In this document: positions 19,255 through 26,777 of the stretch, piece by piece
Layout of the letters: each line of letters starts with the position of its first letter
Position numbering within the stretch: position 1 is the first letter of the stretch
NCBI GenBank assembly: GCA_031285685.1
Contig: JAITVS010000337.1
Coordinates: 1-41,805, forward strand
Direction: 5' to 3'
From: Tannerella sp.
Lineage (GTDB): Bacteria > Bacteroidota > Bacteroidia > Bacteroidales > Tannerellaceae
Length of the DNA: 41,805 bases
The notes under the pieces: generated by a model
Database searches by the model: none
What the model was told of the DNA's origin: nothing
What the model saw: the letters and a program-made list of their open reading frames with translations, nothing else
Translations under genes and position numbers: made by a program

Positions 19255-19977
19255 ATGGAAAAAGTGAAATCGACATTGCCGAATATACTATTGTCGCTGA
19301 CAGTGATCTGTCTTATAGCAGGTGTTGCATTATCGGCTGCAAATAAATATACGGAAAGCGCAATCTTAGCATCAAAGGCCGCTGAACTTCAGAGTGCGAT
19401 CAAAAACGTAACGCCCGAATTCGATAATAATCCTACGGAAGAACAATACAGGATCGCTGCTGCGGGAGGCGATTCCCTTACCGTATATCCGGCGAAAAAA
19501 GACGGAAAACTGGTCGGTTGCGCCGTCGAAAGCTATACAAAAAACGGCTTCAGCGGATTGATACGTATAATGGTTGGATTCGACGCCGGAGGGAAACTAT
19601 ATAATTATTCCGTACTGGAACATAATGAAACACCGGGGCTGGGCTCAAAAATGGAAGAATGGTTCCGGGAGGACAAAAACCAGCAAAATATCGTCGGACG
19701 CGACATGACGAAAGGCTCACTTCGAGTATCAAAAGACGGAGGAGATGTCGATGCGATCACAGCCGCAACCATATCTTCACGCGCCTTCCTGGACGCAATA
19801 AACCTTGCTTATGCCGCCTATTCAGGGAATACGGACGCCGTAAGCGGCGCTACGGGTGCTGATACCGGAACAGACGCTAACAGCGGAGCGACAATCCCTG
19901 AAGATGAAGATACGGATGCTACAAGCGGAGCGACCGATAGCACGAACAACACGGACAATATAAACGAAACAAAATAG
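19255..19977 (+). CDS. rnfG: Rnf complex subunit G with extra flavinylation-like tail
   Basis: Periplasm-facing FMN-carrying subunit. One N-terminal membrane helix (9-29) precedes the FMN-binding domain, whose flavin attachment motif is DAITAAT (166-172), with Thr172 as the expected acceptor for the transferase ApbE. The domain ends near residue 190, where the common form of the protein stops. Here a 50-residue acidic, low-complexity tail follows with three copies of TDAxSGAT (193-200, 206-213, 220-227), each an even better match to the ApbE consensus than the main site. Up to four flavins could therefore be attached. This is inference from motifs; the core assignment is firm. Confidence 0.95.
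   Translation: MEKVKSTLPNILLSLTVICLIAGVALSAANKYTESAILASKAAELQSAIKNVTPEFDNNPTEEQYRIAAAGGDSLTVYPAKKDGKLVGCAVESYTKNGFSGLIRIMVGFDAGGKLYNYSVLEHNETPGLGSKMEEWFREDKNQQNIVGRDMTKGSLRVSKDGGDVDAITAATISSRAFLDAINLAYAAYSGNTDAVSGATGADTGTDANSGATIPEDEDTDATSGATDSTNNTDNINETK
19831..19935 (+). repeat. rnfG: Triple TDAxSGAT repeat in the RnfG tail
   Basis: Three eight-codon copies spaced 13-14 codons apart encode TDAVSGAT, TDANSGAT and TDATSGAT. Their codons differ at many silent positions (GAC/GAT, AGC/AGC, GCT/GCG, ACG/ACA/ACC), so this is not a fresh slippage repeat; the amino-acid pattern has been retained. Confidence 0.9.
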
Positions 19978-20036
19978 CATTAACCCAATCGCACCTTGTA
20001 CATTTCACACATAGTGCTTTGTAAAAACAGATTAAA

Positions 20037-20624
20037 ATGAAATATTTAAAGATAGTAAAAAACGGTATAATAGACGAAAACCCTGCATTCGTCCTACTGT
20101 TAGGCATGTGCCCTACCCTCGCGACAACATCGTCCGCTATAAACGGAATGAGCATGGGATTAGCCACAGCGTTTGTTCTTATCTGTTCCAATACGGTTAT
20201 ATCAGCAATCAAGAAGCTGATACCTGATCAGGTACGTATACCGGCATATATTGTCGTTATTGCTTCTTTTGTAACCGTTCTGCAGATGTGTATGCAGGCA
20301 TTCCTGCCCGATCTGTACAAAAGTCTCGGATTATTTATCCCGCTTATCGTTGTGAACTGTATTGTTCTCGGACGCGCCGAATCTTTCGCATCCAAAAACG
20401 GTGTCATATCTTCCGGACTCGACGGGCTGGGTATGGGGTTAGGATTTACACTGGCACTAACACTACTCGGACTTATCCGTGAATTTCTCGGAACAGGAAA
20501 AGTTTTTGGACTGACGCTATTTCCGGAAAACTACGGAGCCTTGTTATTTGTTCTTGCACCCGGCGCATTTATCGCGTTAGGATATCTGATCGCAATCATC
20601 AATAAAATAAATAAAAAGAACTGA
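20037..20624 (+). CDS. rnfE: Rnf complex subunit E
   Basis: Polytopic inner-membrane subunit (about six helices) that with RnfA forms the membrane-embedded redox and ion path. The family start GIIDENPAFVLLLGMCPTLA and the CSNTVISA segment are clear, including the conserved membrane cysteine region that binds the [2Fe-2S] cluster shared with RnfA. Length (195) is typical. It lies 59 bases after rnfG and 26 bases before rnfA. Confidence 0.94.
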   Translation: MKYLKIVKNGIIDENPAFVLLLGMCPTLATTSSAINGMSMGLATAFVLICSNTVISAIKKLIPDQVRIPAYIVVIASFVTVLQMCMQAFLPDLYKSLGLFIPLIVVNCIVLGRAESFASKNGVISSGLDGLGMGLGFTLALTLLGLIREFLGTGKVFGLTLFPENYGALLFVLAPGAFIALGYLIAIINKINKKN

Positions 20625-20650
20625 CAACTAATCCTTAATAACTAAAAAAA

Positions 20651-21223
20651 ATGGAATACATTATCATATTTATCGCCGCCGTATTTGTTAACAATATCGT
20701 TTTGTCACAGTTCCTGGGAATATGCCCGTTTTTAGGCGTATCGAAAAAAATTGACACAGCAATAGGCATGGGGATGGCTGTAACATTCGTACTCACGATT
20801 GCTACAATCGTTACATTCCTTATACAAAAATATGTGCTTGATGTGTTCGGACTCGGATACCTTCAGACAATCGTATTCATTCTTATCATTGCCTCTTTAG
20901 TACAAATGGTTGAAATAGTATTGAAAAAGGTATCGCCGTCACTTTATCAGGCATTAGGCGTATTTCTCCCTTTGATAACCACAAACTGCGCAATACTCGG
21001 AGTTGCCATACTTGTCATACAGAAAGAATATAATCTGATACAATCGATCGTTTATGCCATATCGACAGCTATCGGTTTTGCACTTGCGTTGATTATATTT
21101 GCAGGTATACGCGAACAACTGGCAAGAACCAACGTTCCGCCGGCTATGCAGGGAAGACCTATCGCCCTTGTAACAGCCGGGCTTCTCGCCATGGCATTCA
21201 TGGGATTTTCAGGAATTGTGTAA
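20651..21223 (+). CDS. rnfA: Rnf complex subunit A
   Basis: Polytopic partner of RnfE. The FVNNIVLSQFLGICPFLGVS start and the TTNCAILGVA segment with its conserved Cys are diagnostic and supply cluster ligands shared with RnfE. The length is 190 residues and it has six helices. It ends the rnf genes; the galE promoter overlaps its last codons. Confidence 0.95.
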   Translation: MEYIIIFIAAVFVNNIVLSQFLGICPFLGVSKKIDTAIGMGMAVTFVLTIATIVTFLIQKYVLDVFGLGYLQTIVFILIIASLVQMVEIVLKKVSPSLYQALGVFLPLITTNCAILGVAILVIQKEYNLIQSIVYAISTAIGFALALIIFAGIREQLARTNVPPAMQGRPIALVTAGLLAMAFMGFSGIV

Positions 21224-21246
21224 AAAAAAAATATTTCATATCTTTG
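21215..21246 (+). promoter_or_regulatory. galE: Promoter of galE
   Basis: ATTG (21215-21218), a 20-base spacer and TATCTTTG (21239-21246) give galE its own promoter, overlapping the rnfA stop codon. galE may also be read from the rnf operon, since no terminator separates them. Confidence 0.6.
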
Positions 21247-21265
21247 GTGACTTAAACATATAGTC

Positions 21266-22288
21266 ATGAAGAAAAAAATATTAGTAACCGGAGGTACCGG
21301 ATACATTGGTTCACATACCACAGTAGAGCTGCAGAACGCAGGATATGAAGTTGTTATCATCGACAACCTGTCAAACTCGAACATGAATGTTCTTGACGGG
21401 ATAGAAAAAATCACAGGTATACGTCCTGTTTTCTCACAAACCGACTGTAACGACCAGAAAGCTGTAGAGAAAGTCATCGCGGACAACCCGGGTATTCTCG
21501 GAATTATTCACTTTGCGGCAAGTAAAGCCGTAGGAGAATCTGTACAGAAACCGTTACTGTACTACCGCAACAACCTGGTTTCCCTGATCAATTTATTGGA
21601 GTTAATGCCGCAACACAATATCAAAGGGCTTGTATTCTCCTCTTCATGTACGGTTTACGGACAACCGGATATCCTCCCCGTTACGGAAGATGCGCCGATC
21701 AAACCGGCCATGTCGCCTTACGGCAATACGAAACAAATCAACGAAGAAATCATACGTGATACGATCTATGCCGGTGCTCCATTCAAGAGCATCATGTTAC
21801 GCTATTTCAACCCCATAGGTGCGCATCCGTCCGCAGAGATCGGAGAATTACCGATCGGAGTGCCCCAGAACCTGGTTCCGTTCCTTACACAGACAGCAGC
21901 CGGTATACGTCCGGAATTAAGCGTATTCGGTGATGATTATGATACCCCTGACGGCTCCTGTATACGCGACTATATCAATGTCGTAGACCTGGCCAAAGCG
22001 CATGTTATTGCTATCGACCGTATGCTCGGTGACAAATCAAAAGATAATCTCGAAATATTCAACCTCGGAACCGGAAATGGAGTTTCTGTCCTCGAGCTGA
22101 TCAACACATTCGAAAAAGCGACCGGAGTAAAAGTGCCTCATAAGATTGTAGGCCGTCGCGAAGGCGACATCGAAAAAGTATGGGCCAACCCGAAACACGC
22201 AAACGAAGTACTCGGCTGGAAAGCACAGGAAACGCTGGAAGACACCCTTCGTTCCGCCTGGAAATGGCAACAAAAATTAGCAAAGTAA
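21266..22288 (+). CDS. galE: UDP-glucose 4-epimerase
   Basis: Interconverts UDP-glucose and UDP-galactose (possibly also the N-acetyl forms) using tightly bound NAD. The Rossmann motif GGTGYIGSHT is at residues 9-18. The catalytic Ser lies in FSSSCTVYG and the Tyr152-x3-Lys156 pair in PYGNTK. The 340 residues match the usual length. It supplies sugars for envelope polysaccharides. It is followed by a strong terminator. Confidence 0.95.
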   Translation: MKKKILVTGGTGYIGSHTTVELQNAGYEVVIIDNLSNSNMNVLDGIEKITGIRPVFSQTDCNDQKAVEKVIADNPGILGIIHFAASKAVGESVQKPLLYYRNNLVSLINLLELMPQHNIKGLVFSSSCTVYGQPDILPVTEDAPIKPAMSPYGNTKQINEEIIRDTIYAGAPFKSIMLRYFNPIGAHPSAEIGELPIGVPQNLVPFLTQTAAGIRPELSVFGDDYDTPDGSCIRDYINVVDLAKAHVIAIDRMLGDKSKDNLEIFNLGTGNGVSVLELINTFEKATGVKVPHKIVGRREGDIEKVWANPKHANEVLGWKAQETLEDTLRSAWKWQQKLAK

Positions 22289-22372
22289 CCGGTTTGTAAA
22301 CTATCAAGCACAGACCAATAACACTTTCCGGATTTTAAAACCGGCATCAGTCACATTTAACTTACGAATACG

Positions 22373-22438
22373 GATTTCGTTATCATTCACCTTATTCACA
22401 TAGCCGAATAAAAGTAAATGACAACGAAATCTTTTTTT
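22373..22438 (+). terminator. Long-stem terminator after galE
   Basis: GATTTCGTTATCATT (22373-22387) pairs with AATGACAACGAAATC (22417-22431) with one mismatch, and a run of seven T follows (22432-22438). The loop holds a smaller TTATTC/GAATAA stem. It is a strong intrinsic terminator for rnf-galE. Confidence 0.8.
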
Positions 22439-23144
22439 GATTAATATCTGATGTATCAATTGCCTTATGCTTATTCGAAATGCGCAAAACTAGTCAATCT
22501 CTTTATCCGTCGCCATCTTTTTCGTAAAGCTGCAAATCCAGGCAAATCTACCCATTCCGGGCATGCTACGTTTCGACTGTACCGTTTCGTACTTACCGGC
22601 TTTTGCAGAATTTACTTAAAATCTGCAGCAGACCTTTTGAACGACAAATTAAATCGTTCACATATTACTGATTTACAATCACATACTTTTACATAACGCC
22701 TCAAAACCAGGCATTCACACGCCAACATACAGAACAAACTAACTAAAAATCCCAAGCAAAACACAAATAAATAAAATAACAATACATAGACTACATTAAA
22801 TACAAATCATACATATGTACTATTTTTTAAGACCAAAAAAAATCAGAATTACAAACACTCAGATAGCAGAGTAAAAAATCTAGATAAATTCTCACAGAAA
22901 CATAGCTGATCACAACAAAGACATGCAAAATTTCAGAAGAAAAGATTTCATATACACATTTAAATCACTATTAATAAGCAATTAACAGAAAACAATCAAC
23001 AGCATTAAATCACAAAAGGGACACAAATTAATCAATAAAACCAAATCAAAAAAAATGCTCACAAAATCCCGCATTCATATTGTTTGAATTCAATCATTAA
23101 TCCACAATAATAGAATATTACTAAATAATCTTTTATTTAAAATA
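22439..23144. other. AT-rich stretch with no convincing gene
   Basis: About 700 bases of very AT-rich DNA. The only notable open frame (22451-22696, 81 codons) has no recognisable domain, no promoter box and a composition unlike neighbouring proteins. No tRNA, small RNA fold or mobile-element gene could be identified. It separates the conserved core region from the accessory sulfatase region, so it may be an old insertion boundary. Confidence 0.5.
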
Positions 23145-23176
23145 TTTGTAATAATATAAAACATTTATTATATTTG
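23145..23176 (+). promoter_or_regulatory. Promoter of the first lipoprotein/barrel pair
   Basis: TTTG (23145-23148), a 20-base spacer and TATATTTG (23169-23176) match the consensus exactly. The gene starts at 23393, giving a leader of about 210 bases, unusually long. The leader contains a 27-codon open frame at 23240-23323 of unknown meaning. Confidence 0.7.
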
Positions 23177-23392
23177 CATACGAATAGCCTGAATTAAACA
23201 AGGAATGAAGCTACAAACATTTAACTATCAGAGCAGAAAATGACAACTCGCTGCTATTTGTTAAAAAGTAATCATTCAATATCAGGACAAATGGTATATG
23301 ATTTTCTTGTTTTATGTAGGTGAATTTAAAATTAAGATATCTTATGTTAGACAAAAATGAAACTTATTTTAGCAACTAAATTATTTAAATGT

Positions 23393-24046
23393 ATGAAAAA
23401 CAAATTCAAAATCGGATTAACAACAATCCTGCTTTCGGGACTTTTTTTCACCGCGTGTGAAACATACCCTGACGAAGATGCATATGTATACGAACAACTT
23501 GCATCAGTAACGGCCTATGACACTTCTGTCCAATTTAAAGGAACAGGCAAAAGGTTCAATACCTACGCGATTGGAGAAAACGTGATTTATGTGGGGGATA
23601 ATGACACCACTCTTATTCCCAAAAACGATCCCAGGGTAGCTTCATTTGTTTCTAAAATAGAAACAAAAATGGAGAAATACTTAGGTTACCAGGAGATTAC
23701 TAATGGAATCACCAATCCGGATATGGGCATCTCCATTACCGTTCTCAAGTTAGACAACTACATTATAGACTACTATAATCCTTATTGGTGGGATTGCGGG
23801 TATTACTATTTCTACTGGTGGGATTGCGGATATTATCCGTACTATCCATACTACTATCCGACTATTGTCGGTTCATATACCACCGGTACCGTATTCGTAA
23901 ACATGATTGATTTGACTAGTGGCTCGGATAAGAAAGATGTCGTCTGGAGCGGAGTAATAAGAAGTCTGTTAACGGGAACAGAAACTGATGCTGACGTAGA
24001 CAGTGCCTTGGAAGACTGTTTCTCACAAACAAAAGCATTTAATTAA
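23393..24046 (+). CDS. DUF4136-like lipoprotein with aromatic repeat, copy 1
   Basis: A 217-residue exported lipoprotein: the signal sequence ends in lipobox FFTAC (Cys22). Spacing of conserved segments (YDTSVQF, TYAIGENV, FVSKIE.KMEKYLGY, and the C-terminal VVW.GVIRSLLTGTE) resembles DUF4136-type outer-membrane lipoproteins; I am only moderately sure of the family. Residues 127-157 are striking: YWWDCGYYYFYWWDCGYYP followed by more tyrosines, a doubled aromatic motif with two cysteines. The start at 23393 is chosen because it places the lipoprotein signal first and matches copy 2 exactly in length; an ATG at 23357 is rejected. It is paired with a small beta-barrel gene 31 bases downstream. 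Function unknown. Confidence 0.75.
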   Translation: MKNKFKIGLTTILLSGLFFTACETYPDEDAYVYEQLASVTAYDTSVQFKGTGKRFNTYAIGENVIYVGDNDTTLIPKNDPRVASFVSKIETKMEKYLGYQEITNGITNPDMGISITVLKLDNYIIDYYNPYWWDCGYYYFYWWDCGYYPYYPYYYPTIVGSYTTGTVFVNMIDLTSGSDKKDVVWSGVIRSLLTGTETDADVDSALEDCFSQTKAFN

Positions 24047-24077
24047 CAGATGTTTAACATTAAAAGATGATAACGAT

Positions 24078-24698
24078 ATGAAAAAAATAATTTTAATTAT
24101 GCTGTTTGCCCTTATTGGCTTATCGACAACTTTGCAGGCGCAAAGAAGGCAATACTATAGTGCGGGTTGGGACGTAGGTTTTCCCATGGGTAAATTTTCT
24201 GATTTTATTTCCGATGCGAGCTTAAGAAGTTTCTTCTTTTCAGGTAATGTGTTTGTAACAGACGCCTTCTCTGTCGGATTTAAATTCGGATATAATTCCT
24301 ATCACGAAAATAAAGATCGCGCAACTTATTACATCGACAACGGACTGGCCATGACAGCCGCAAGTTATAATTATGCCGTAACGGTCCCAATGCAGGCAGG
24401 AGGGTATTACCATTTCAATGTGGGGAATATGATCGAACCTTATATAGGACTCGGATTAGGTGTGAATTATATAAACGAAGAAGTTATTGTCCAGGATTGG
24501 GAAATTTATGACAACCAGTGGACCTTTCTTTTAAATCCGGAAATAGGTGTTCGCGTTTCATTCGGCGAATCGCCTGTCGCTCTCGGAATAAGATGCGGAT
24601 ATAATTATAACTTCAATTCATTCGAAGCTTTTGGGGTAGAATACAATAACTTTCAATCCCTCAATCTGGGGATCTCTTTAAGTTACACGATAAAATAA
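24078..24698 (+). CDS. Small outer-membrane beta-barrel protein, copy 1
   Basis: A 206-residue porin-like protein: signal peptide (1-22, ending LQAQ), then alternating strands with motifs such as SAGWDVGFPMG, FSVGFKFGYNS, MQAGGYYHFNVG and IEPYIGLGLGVNY, ending in LGISLSYTIK. It resembles the OmpX/OmpA-type eight-stranded outer-membrane barrel domain. The ATG at 24078 places the signal at the N-terminus; the upstream in-frame start at 24003 lies inside the lipoprotein gene and is rejected. It is almost identical to copy 2 (five amino-acid differences by hand count), although the DNA differs at many silent sites. Probable partner of the lipoprotein encoded just upstream. Confidence 0.78.
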   Translation: MKKIILIMLFALIGLSTTLQAQRRQYYSAGWDVGFPMGKFSDFISDASLRSFFFSGNVFVTDAFSVGFKFGYNSYHENKDRATYYIDNGLAMTAASYNYAVTVPMQAGGYYHFNVGNMIEPYIGLGLGVNYINEEVIVQDWEIYDNQWTFLLNPEIGVRVSFGESPVALGIRCGYNYNFNSFEAFGVEYNNFQSLNLGISLSYTIK

Positions 24699-24713
24699 CG
24701 AATTAACTCTGTA

Positions 24714-24756
24714 AGAAAGAAGTTGTATATTTAATTTATATACAACTTCTCTTTCT
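24714..24756 (+). terminator. Terminator after pair 1
   Basis: The arm 24714-24730 pairs with 24738-24756 with a two-base bulge, around core AGAAGTTGTATAT/ATATACAACTTCT. The same AGAAGTTGT core is used in the hairpin after pair 2. Confidence 0.65.
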
Positions 24757-24833
24757 ATAAAACAGAAAATTATCTATCAAAAGTAAACTACAATATATTT
24801 AACAATTCAATTCAGAAAATTTCACAAATAAAA

Positions 24834-24865
24834 TTTGCAAAATGCAATATTTTTTGGTATATTTG
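24834..24865 (+). promoter_or_regulatory. Promoter upstream of the maturase relic and pair 2
   Basis: TTTG (24834-24837), a 20-base spacer and TATATTTG (24858-24865) match the consensus exactly. The relic ATG follows at 24955, so the relic may still be transcribed together with pair 2. Confidence 0.65.
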
Positions 24866-24954
24866 AAATATTGTCGATGAAGTCCGAATCAAGCCTACAG
24901 CCTTTTTCTATAATTCCTCCGGGTGGTTATATTACACTATAACAGAATTATATT

Positions 24955-25353
24955 ATGGCAAAATTAGACAAAATAAATCAAGTTCCTTTCTGCAGTAGGC
25001 CTTTATTACAAATGGATATAAAAATAAAAGCAACAGGATCTGTTTGTCATTTAAACTGCAGCGATTACACTTGTTTGAGTAAAGAACAATCGCTCAATAA
25101 CGGCTACCACCGGCATATATCAGATAAAACATTTAAAAATTTCATAAAACAATATATTGAACAGCAAAATGCGCATGCACTTCTTATGGAATGCCGGGAG
25201 TCCCAATACTTGTTCGCCCATGCCGGCGAATACTCTAAAAATCGTTTATTAAAAACATCTTCAGGAGAATTAGGACTGAATAATTGATGTAAGGCTTGTA
25301 CAAATATTTCAGTCGAATAGATCCTTATACAAGAAAAATATTAAATTATTTAA
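24955..25353 (+). pseudogene. Shrunken anaerobic sulfatase-maturase relic
   Basis: An open frame of 110 codons (24955-25287) matches the first 76 or so residues of the intact maturase at 35227 (FIKQYIEQQNA is identical) and then jumps to its last 80 residues (KNRLLKTSSGE). About 280 internal residues are deleted, including most of the radical-SAM barrel. The radical-SAM motif CNLNCGYC has become CHLNCSDYTC. The C-terminal CRECRYLFACSGEC has become CRESQYLFAHAGEY, losing three of four cysteines. DNA similarity continues past the stop (25285-25287) to about 25353, where the lipoprotein gene begins. It cannot be an active enzyme. It is either a relic carried with the duplication or a small protein kept for another role. 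Confidence 0.85.
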
Positions 25354-25357
25354 AAGT

Positions 25358-26011
25358 ATGAAAAACAAATTCAATATCGGATTAATGACAATCCTGCTCT
25401 CAGGACTTTTTTTCACTGCATGTGAAACATACCCTGACGAAGATGCATATGTATACGAACAACTTGCATCAGTAACGGCCTACGACACTTCTGTCCAATT
25501 TAAAGGAACGGGAAAAAAATTCAATACTTATGCGATTGGAGAAAATGTCGTTTATGTAGGAGATAACGATACGGTAATGATATCAAAAGACGATCCCAGA
25601 GTAGCTTCATTTGTTTCCAAAATCGAGGACAAAATGGAGAAATACTTAGGTTACCAGGAGATTAAGAATGGATTTATTATTCCGGATATGGGAATTTCCA
25701 TTACGGTTCTTAAGGTTGACAACTACATTATTGATTACTATAATCCTTATTGGTGGGATTGCGGGTATTACTACTATTATTGGTGGGATTGCGGATATTA
25801 TCCGTACTATCCATACTACTATCCGACTATTGTCGGTTCATATACCACCGGTACCGTATTTGTGGATATGATTGATTTGACCGGCAGTTCAGATAAAAAG
25901 AATGTTGTCTGGACCGGAGTAATAAGAAGTCTGTTAACAGGAACAGAAACAGATGCTGATATAGACCGTGCTTTGGAAGACTGTTTCTCACAAACCAAAG
26001 CGTTTAATTAA
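25358..26011 (+). CDS. DUF4136-like lipoprotein with aromatic repeat, copy 2
   Basis: Paralogue of the gene at 23393, 217 residues, same lipobox (FFTAC, Cys22) and same doubled YWWDCGYYY motif at residues 131-149, the only change there being Phe140 to Tyr. The two copies differ mainly at residues 73-108 and in the 170-204 region. The gene begins immediately after the maturase relic and has no promoter of its own closer than 24834. It is followed 31 bases later by barrel copy 2 and, like copy 1, is probably anchored in the outer membrane. Function unknown. Confidence 0.75.
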   Translation: MKNKFNIGLMTILLSGLFFTACETYPDEDAYVYEQLASVTAYDTSVQFKGTGKKFNTYAIGENVVYVGDNDTVMISKDDPRVASFVSKIEDKMEKYLGYQEIKNGFIIPDMGISITVLKVDNYIIDYYNPYWWDCGYYYYYWWDCGYYPYYPYYYPTIVGSYTTGTVFVDMIDLTGSSDKKNVVWTGVIRSLLTGTETDADIDRALEDCFSQTKAFN

Positions 26012-26042
26012 CAGATGTTTAACATTAAAAGATGACAACGAT

Positions 26043-26663
26043 ATGAAAAAAATAATTTTAATTATGCTGTTTGCCCTTATCGGCTTATCGACGACTTTGC
26101 AGGCTCAAAGAAGGCAATACTATAGTGCGGGTTGGGACGTAGGTTTTCCCATGGATAAGTTTTCTGATTTTATTTCCGATGCGAGCTTAAGAAGTTTCTT
26201 CTTTTCCGGTAATGTGTTTGTAACAGATGCCTTCTCTGTCGGATTTAAATTCGGATATAATTCCTATCACGAAAATAAAGACCGTACAACTTATTACATT
26301 GACAACGGACTGGCCATGACAGCCGCAAGTTATAATTATGCCGTAACAGTCCCGATGCAGGCAGGAGGGTATTACCACTTTAATGTAGGGAATATGATCG
26401 AACCTTATATAGGACTTGGGTTGGGCGTAAATTATATCAATGAAGAGGTGTTTGTTCAGGATTGGGAAATTTATGACAATCAGTGGGCTTTTCTTTTAAA
26501 CCCGGAAATAGGTGTTCGCATTTCATTCGGCGAATCGCCCGTAGCTCTCGGAATAAGGTGCGGATATAACTATAACTTCAATTCATTCGAAGCTTTTGGG
26601 GTAGAATACAATAACTTTCAATCCCTCAATCTGGGAATATCTTTGAGTTATACTATAAAATAA
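26043..26663 (+). CDS. Small outer-membrane beta-barrel protein, copy 2
   Basis: Paralogue of the protein at 24078, 206 residues, with the same signal peptide and strand pattern. Differences are confined to a few positions, for example MGK to MDK, RAT to RTT and VIVQ to VFVQ. High protein identity with scattered silent changes indicates the sequence is being conserved, not simply duplicated yesterday. It is closed by a very strong hairpin, so the following sulfatase is a separate unit. Confidence 0.78.
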   Translation: MKKIILIMLFALIGLSTTLQAQRRQYYSAGWDVGFPMDKFSDFISDASLRSFFFSGNVFVTDAFSVGFKFGYNSYHENKDRTTYYIDNGLAMTAASYNYAVTVPMQAGGYYHFNVGNMIEPYIGLGLGVNYINEEVFVQDWEIYDNQWAFLLNPEIGVRISFGESPVALGIRCGYNYNFNSFEAFGVEYNNFQSLNLGISLSYTIK

Positions 26664-26676
26664 CGAATTGTCAACA

Positions 26677-26716
26677 AAGGAGAAGTTGTCTATTTATGAA
26701 TAGACAACTTCTCCTT
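26677..26716 (+). terminator. Strong terminator after pair 2
   Basis: A perfect 18-base stem: AAGGAGAAGTTGTCTATT (26677-26694) pairs with 26699-26716, with a four-base TATG loop. No long T run follows, but the stem is strong. Confidence 0.75.
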
Positions 26717-26777
26717 CAATGAAATATAATAGATTTTGAACTACTGATTCACATTAATATTTTTAATTTTATCAATT

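Larger units (their letters stand above)
23393..26663 (+). repeat. Duplicated lipoprotein/barrel gene pair
   Basis: Segments 23393-24698 and 25358-26663 are both 1306 bases long and align without gaps, including the 31-base intergenic spacer. The copies are separated by about 660 bases holding a terminator, a promoter and the maturase relic. By hand count the barrel proteins differ at about 5 of 206 residues and the lipoproteins at about 22 of 217. Confidence 0.9.

Noticed and set aside
22451-22696. 81-codon frame after galE
   Set aside because: No domain, no promoter box, a basic and uneven composition, and it lies in a stretch without other coding signal.
25285-25287. TGA in the maturase relic as a selenocysteine codon
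   Set aside because: The intact enzyme has Tyr here and the frame beyond the TGA quickly hits another stop and does not match the family; no selenocysteine hairpin is evident.
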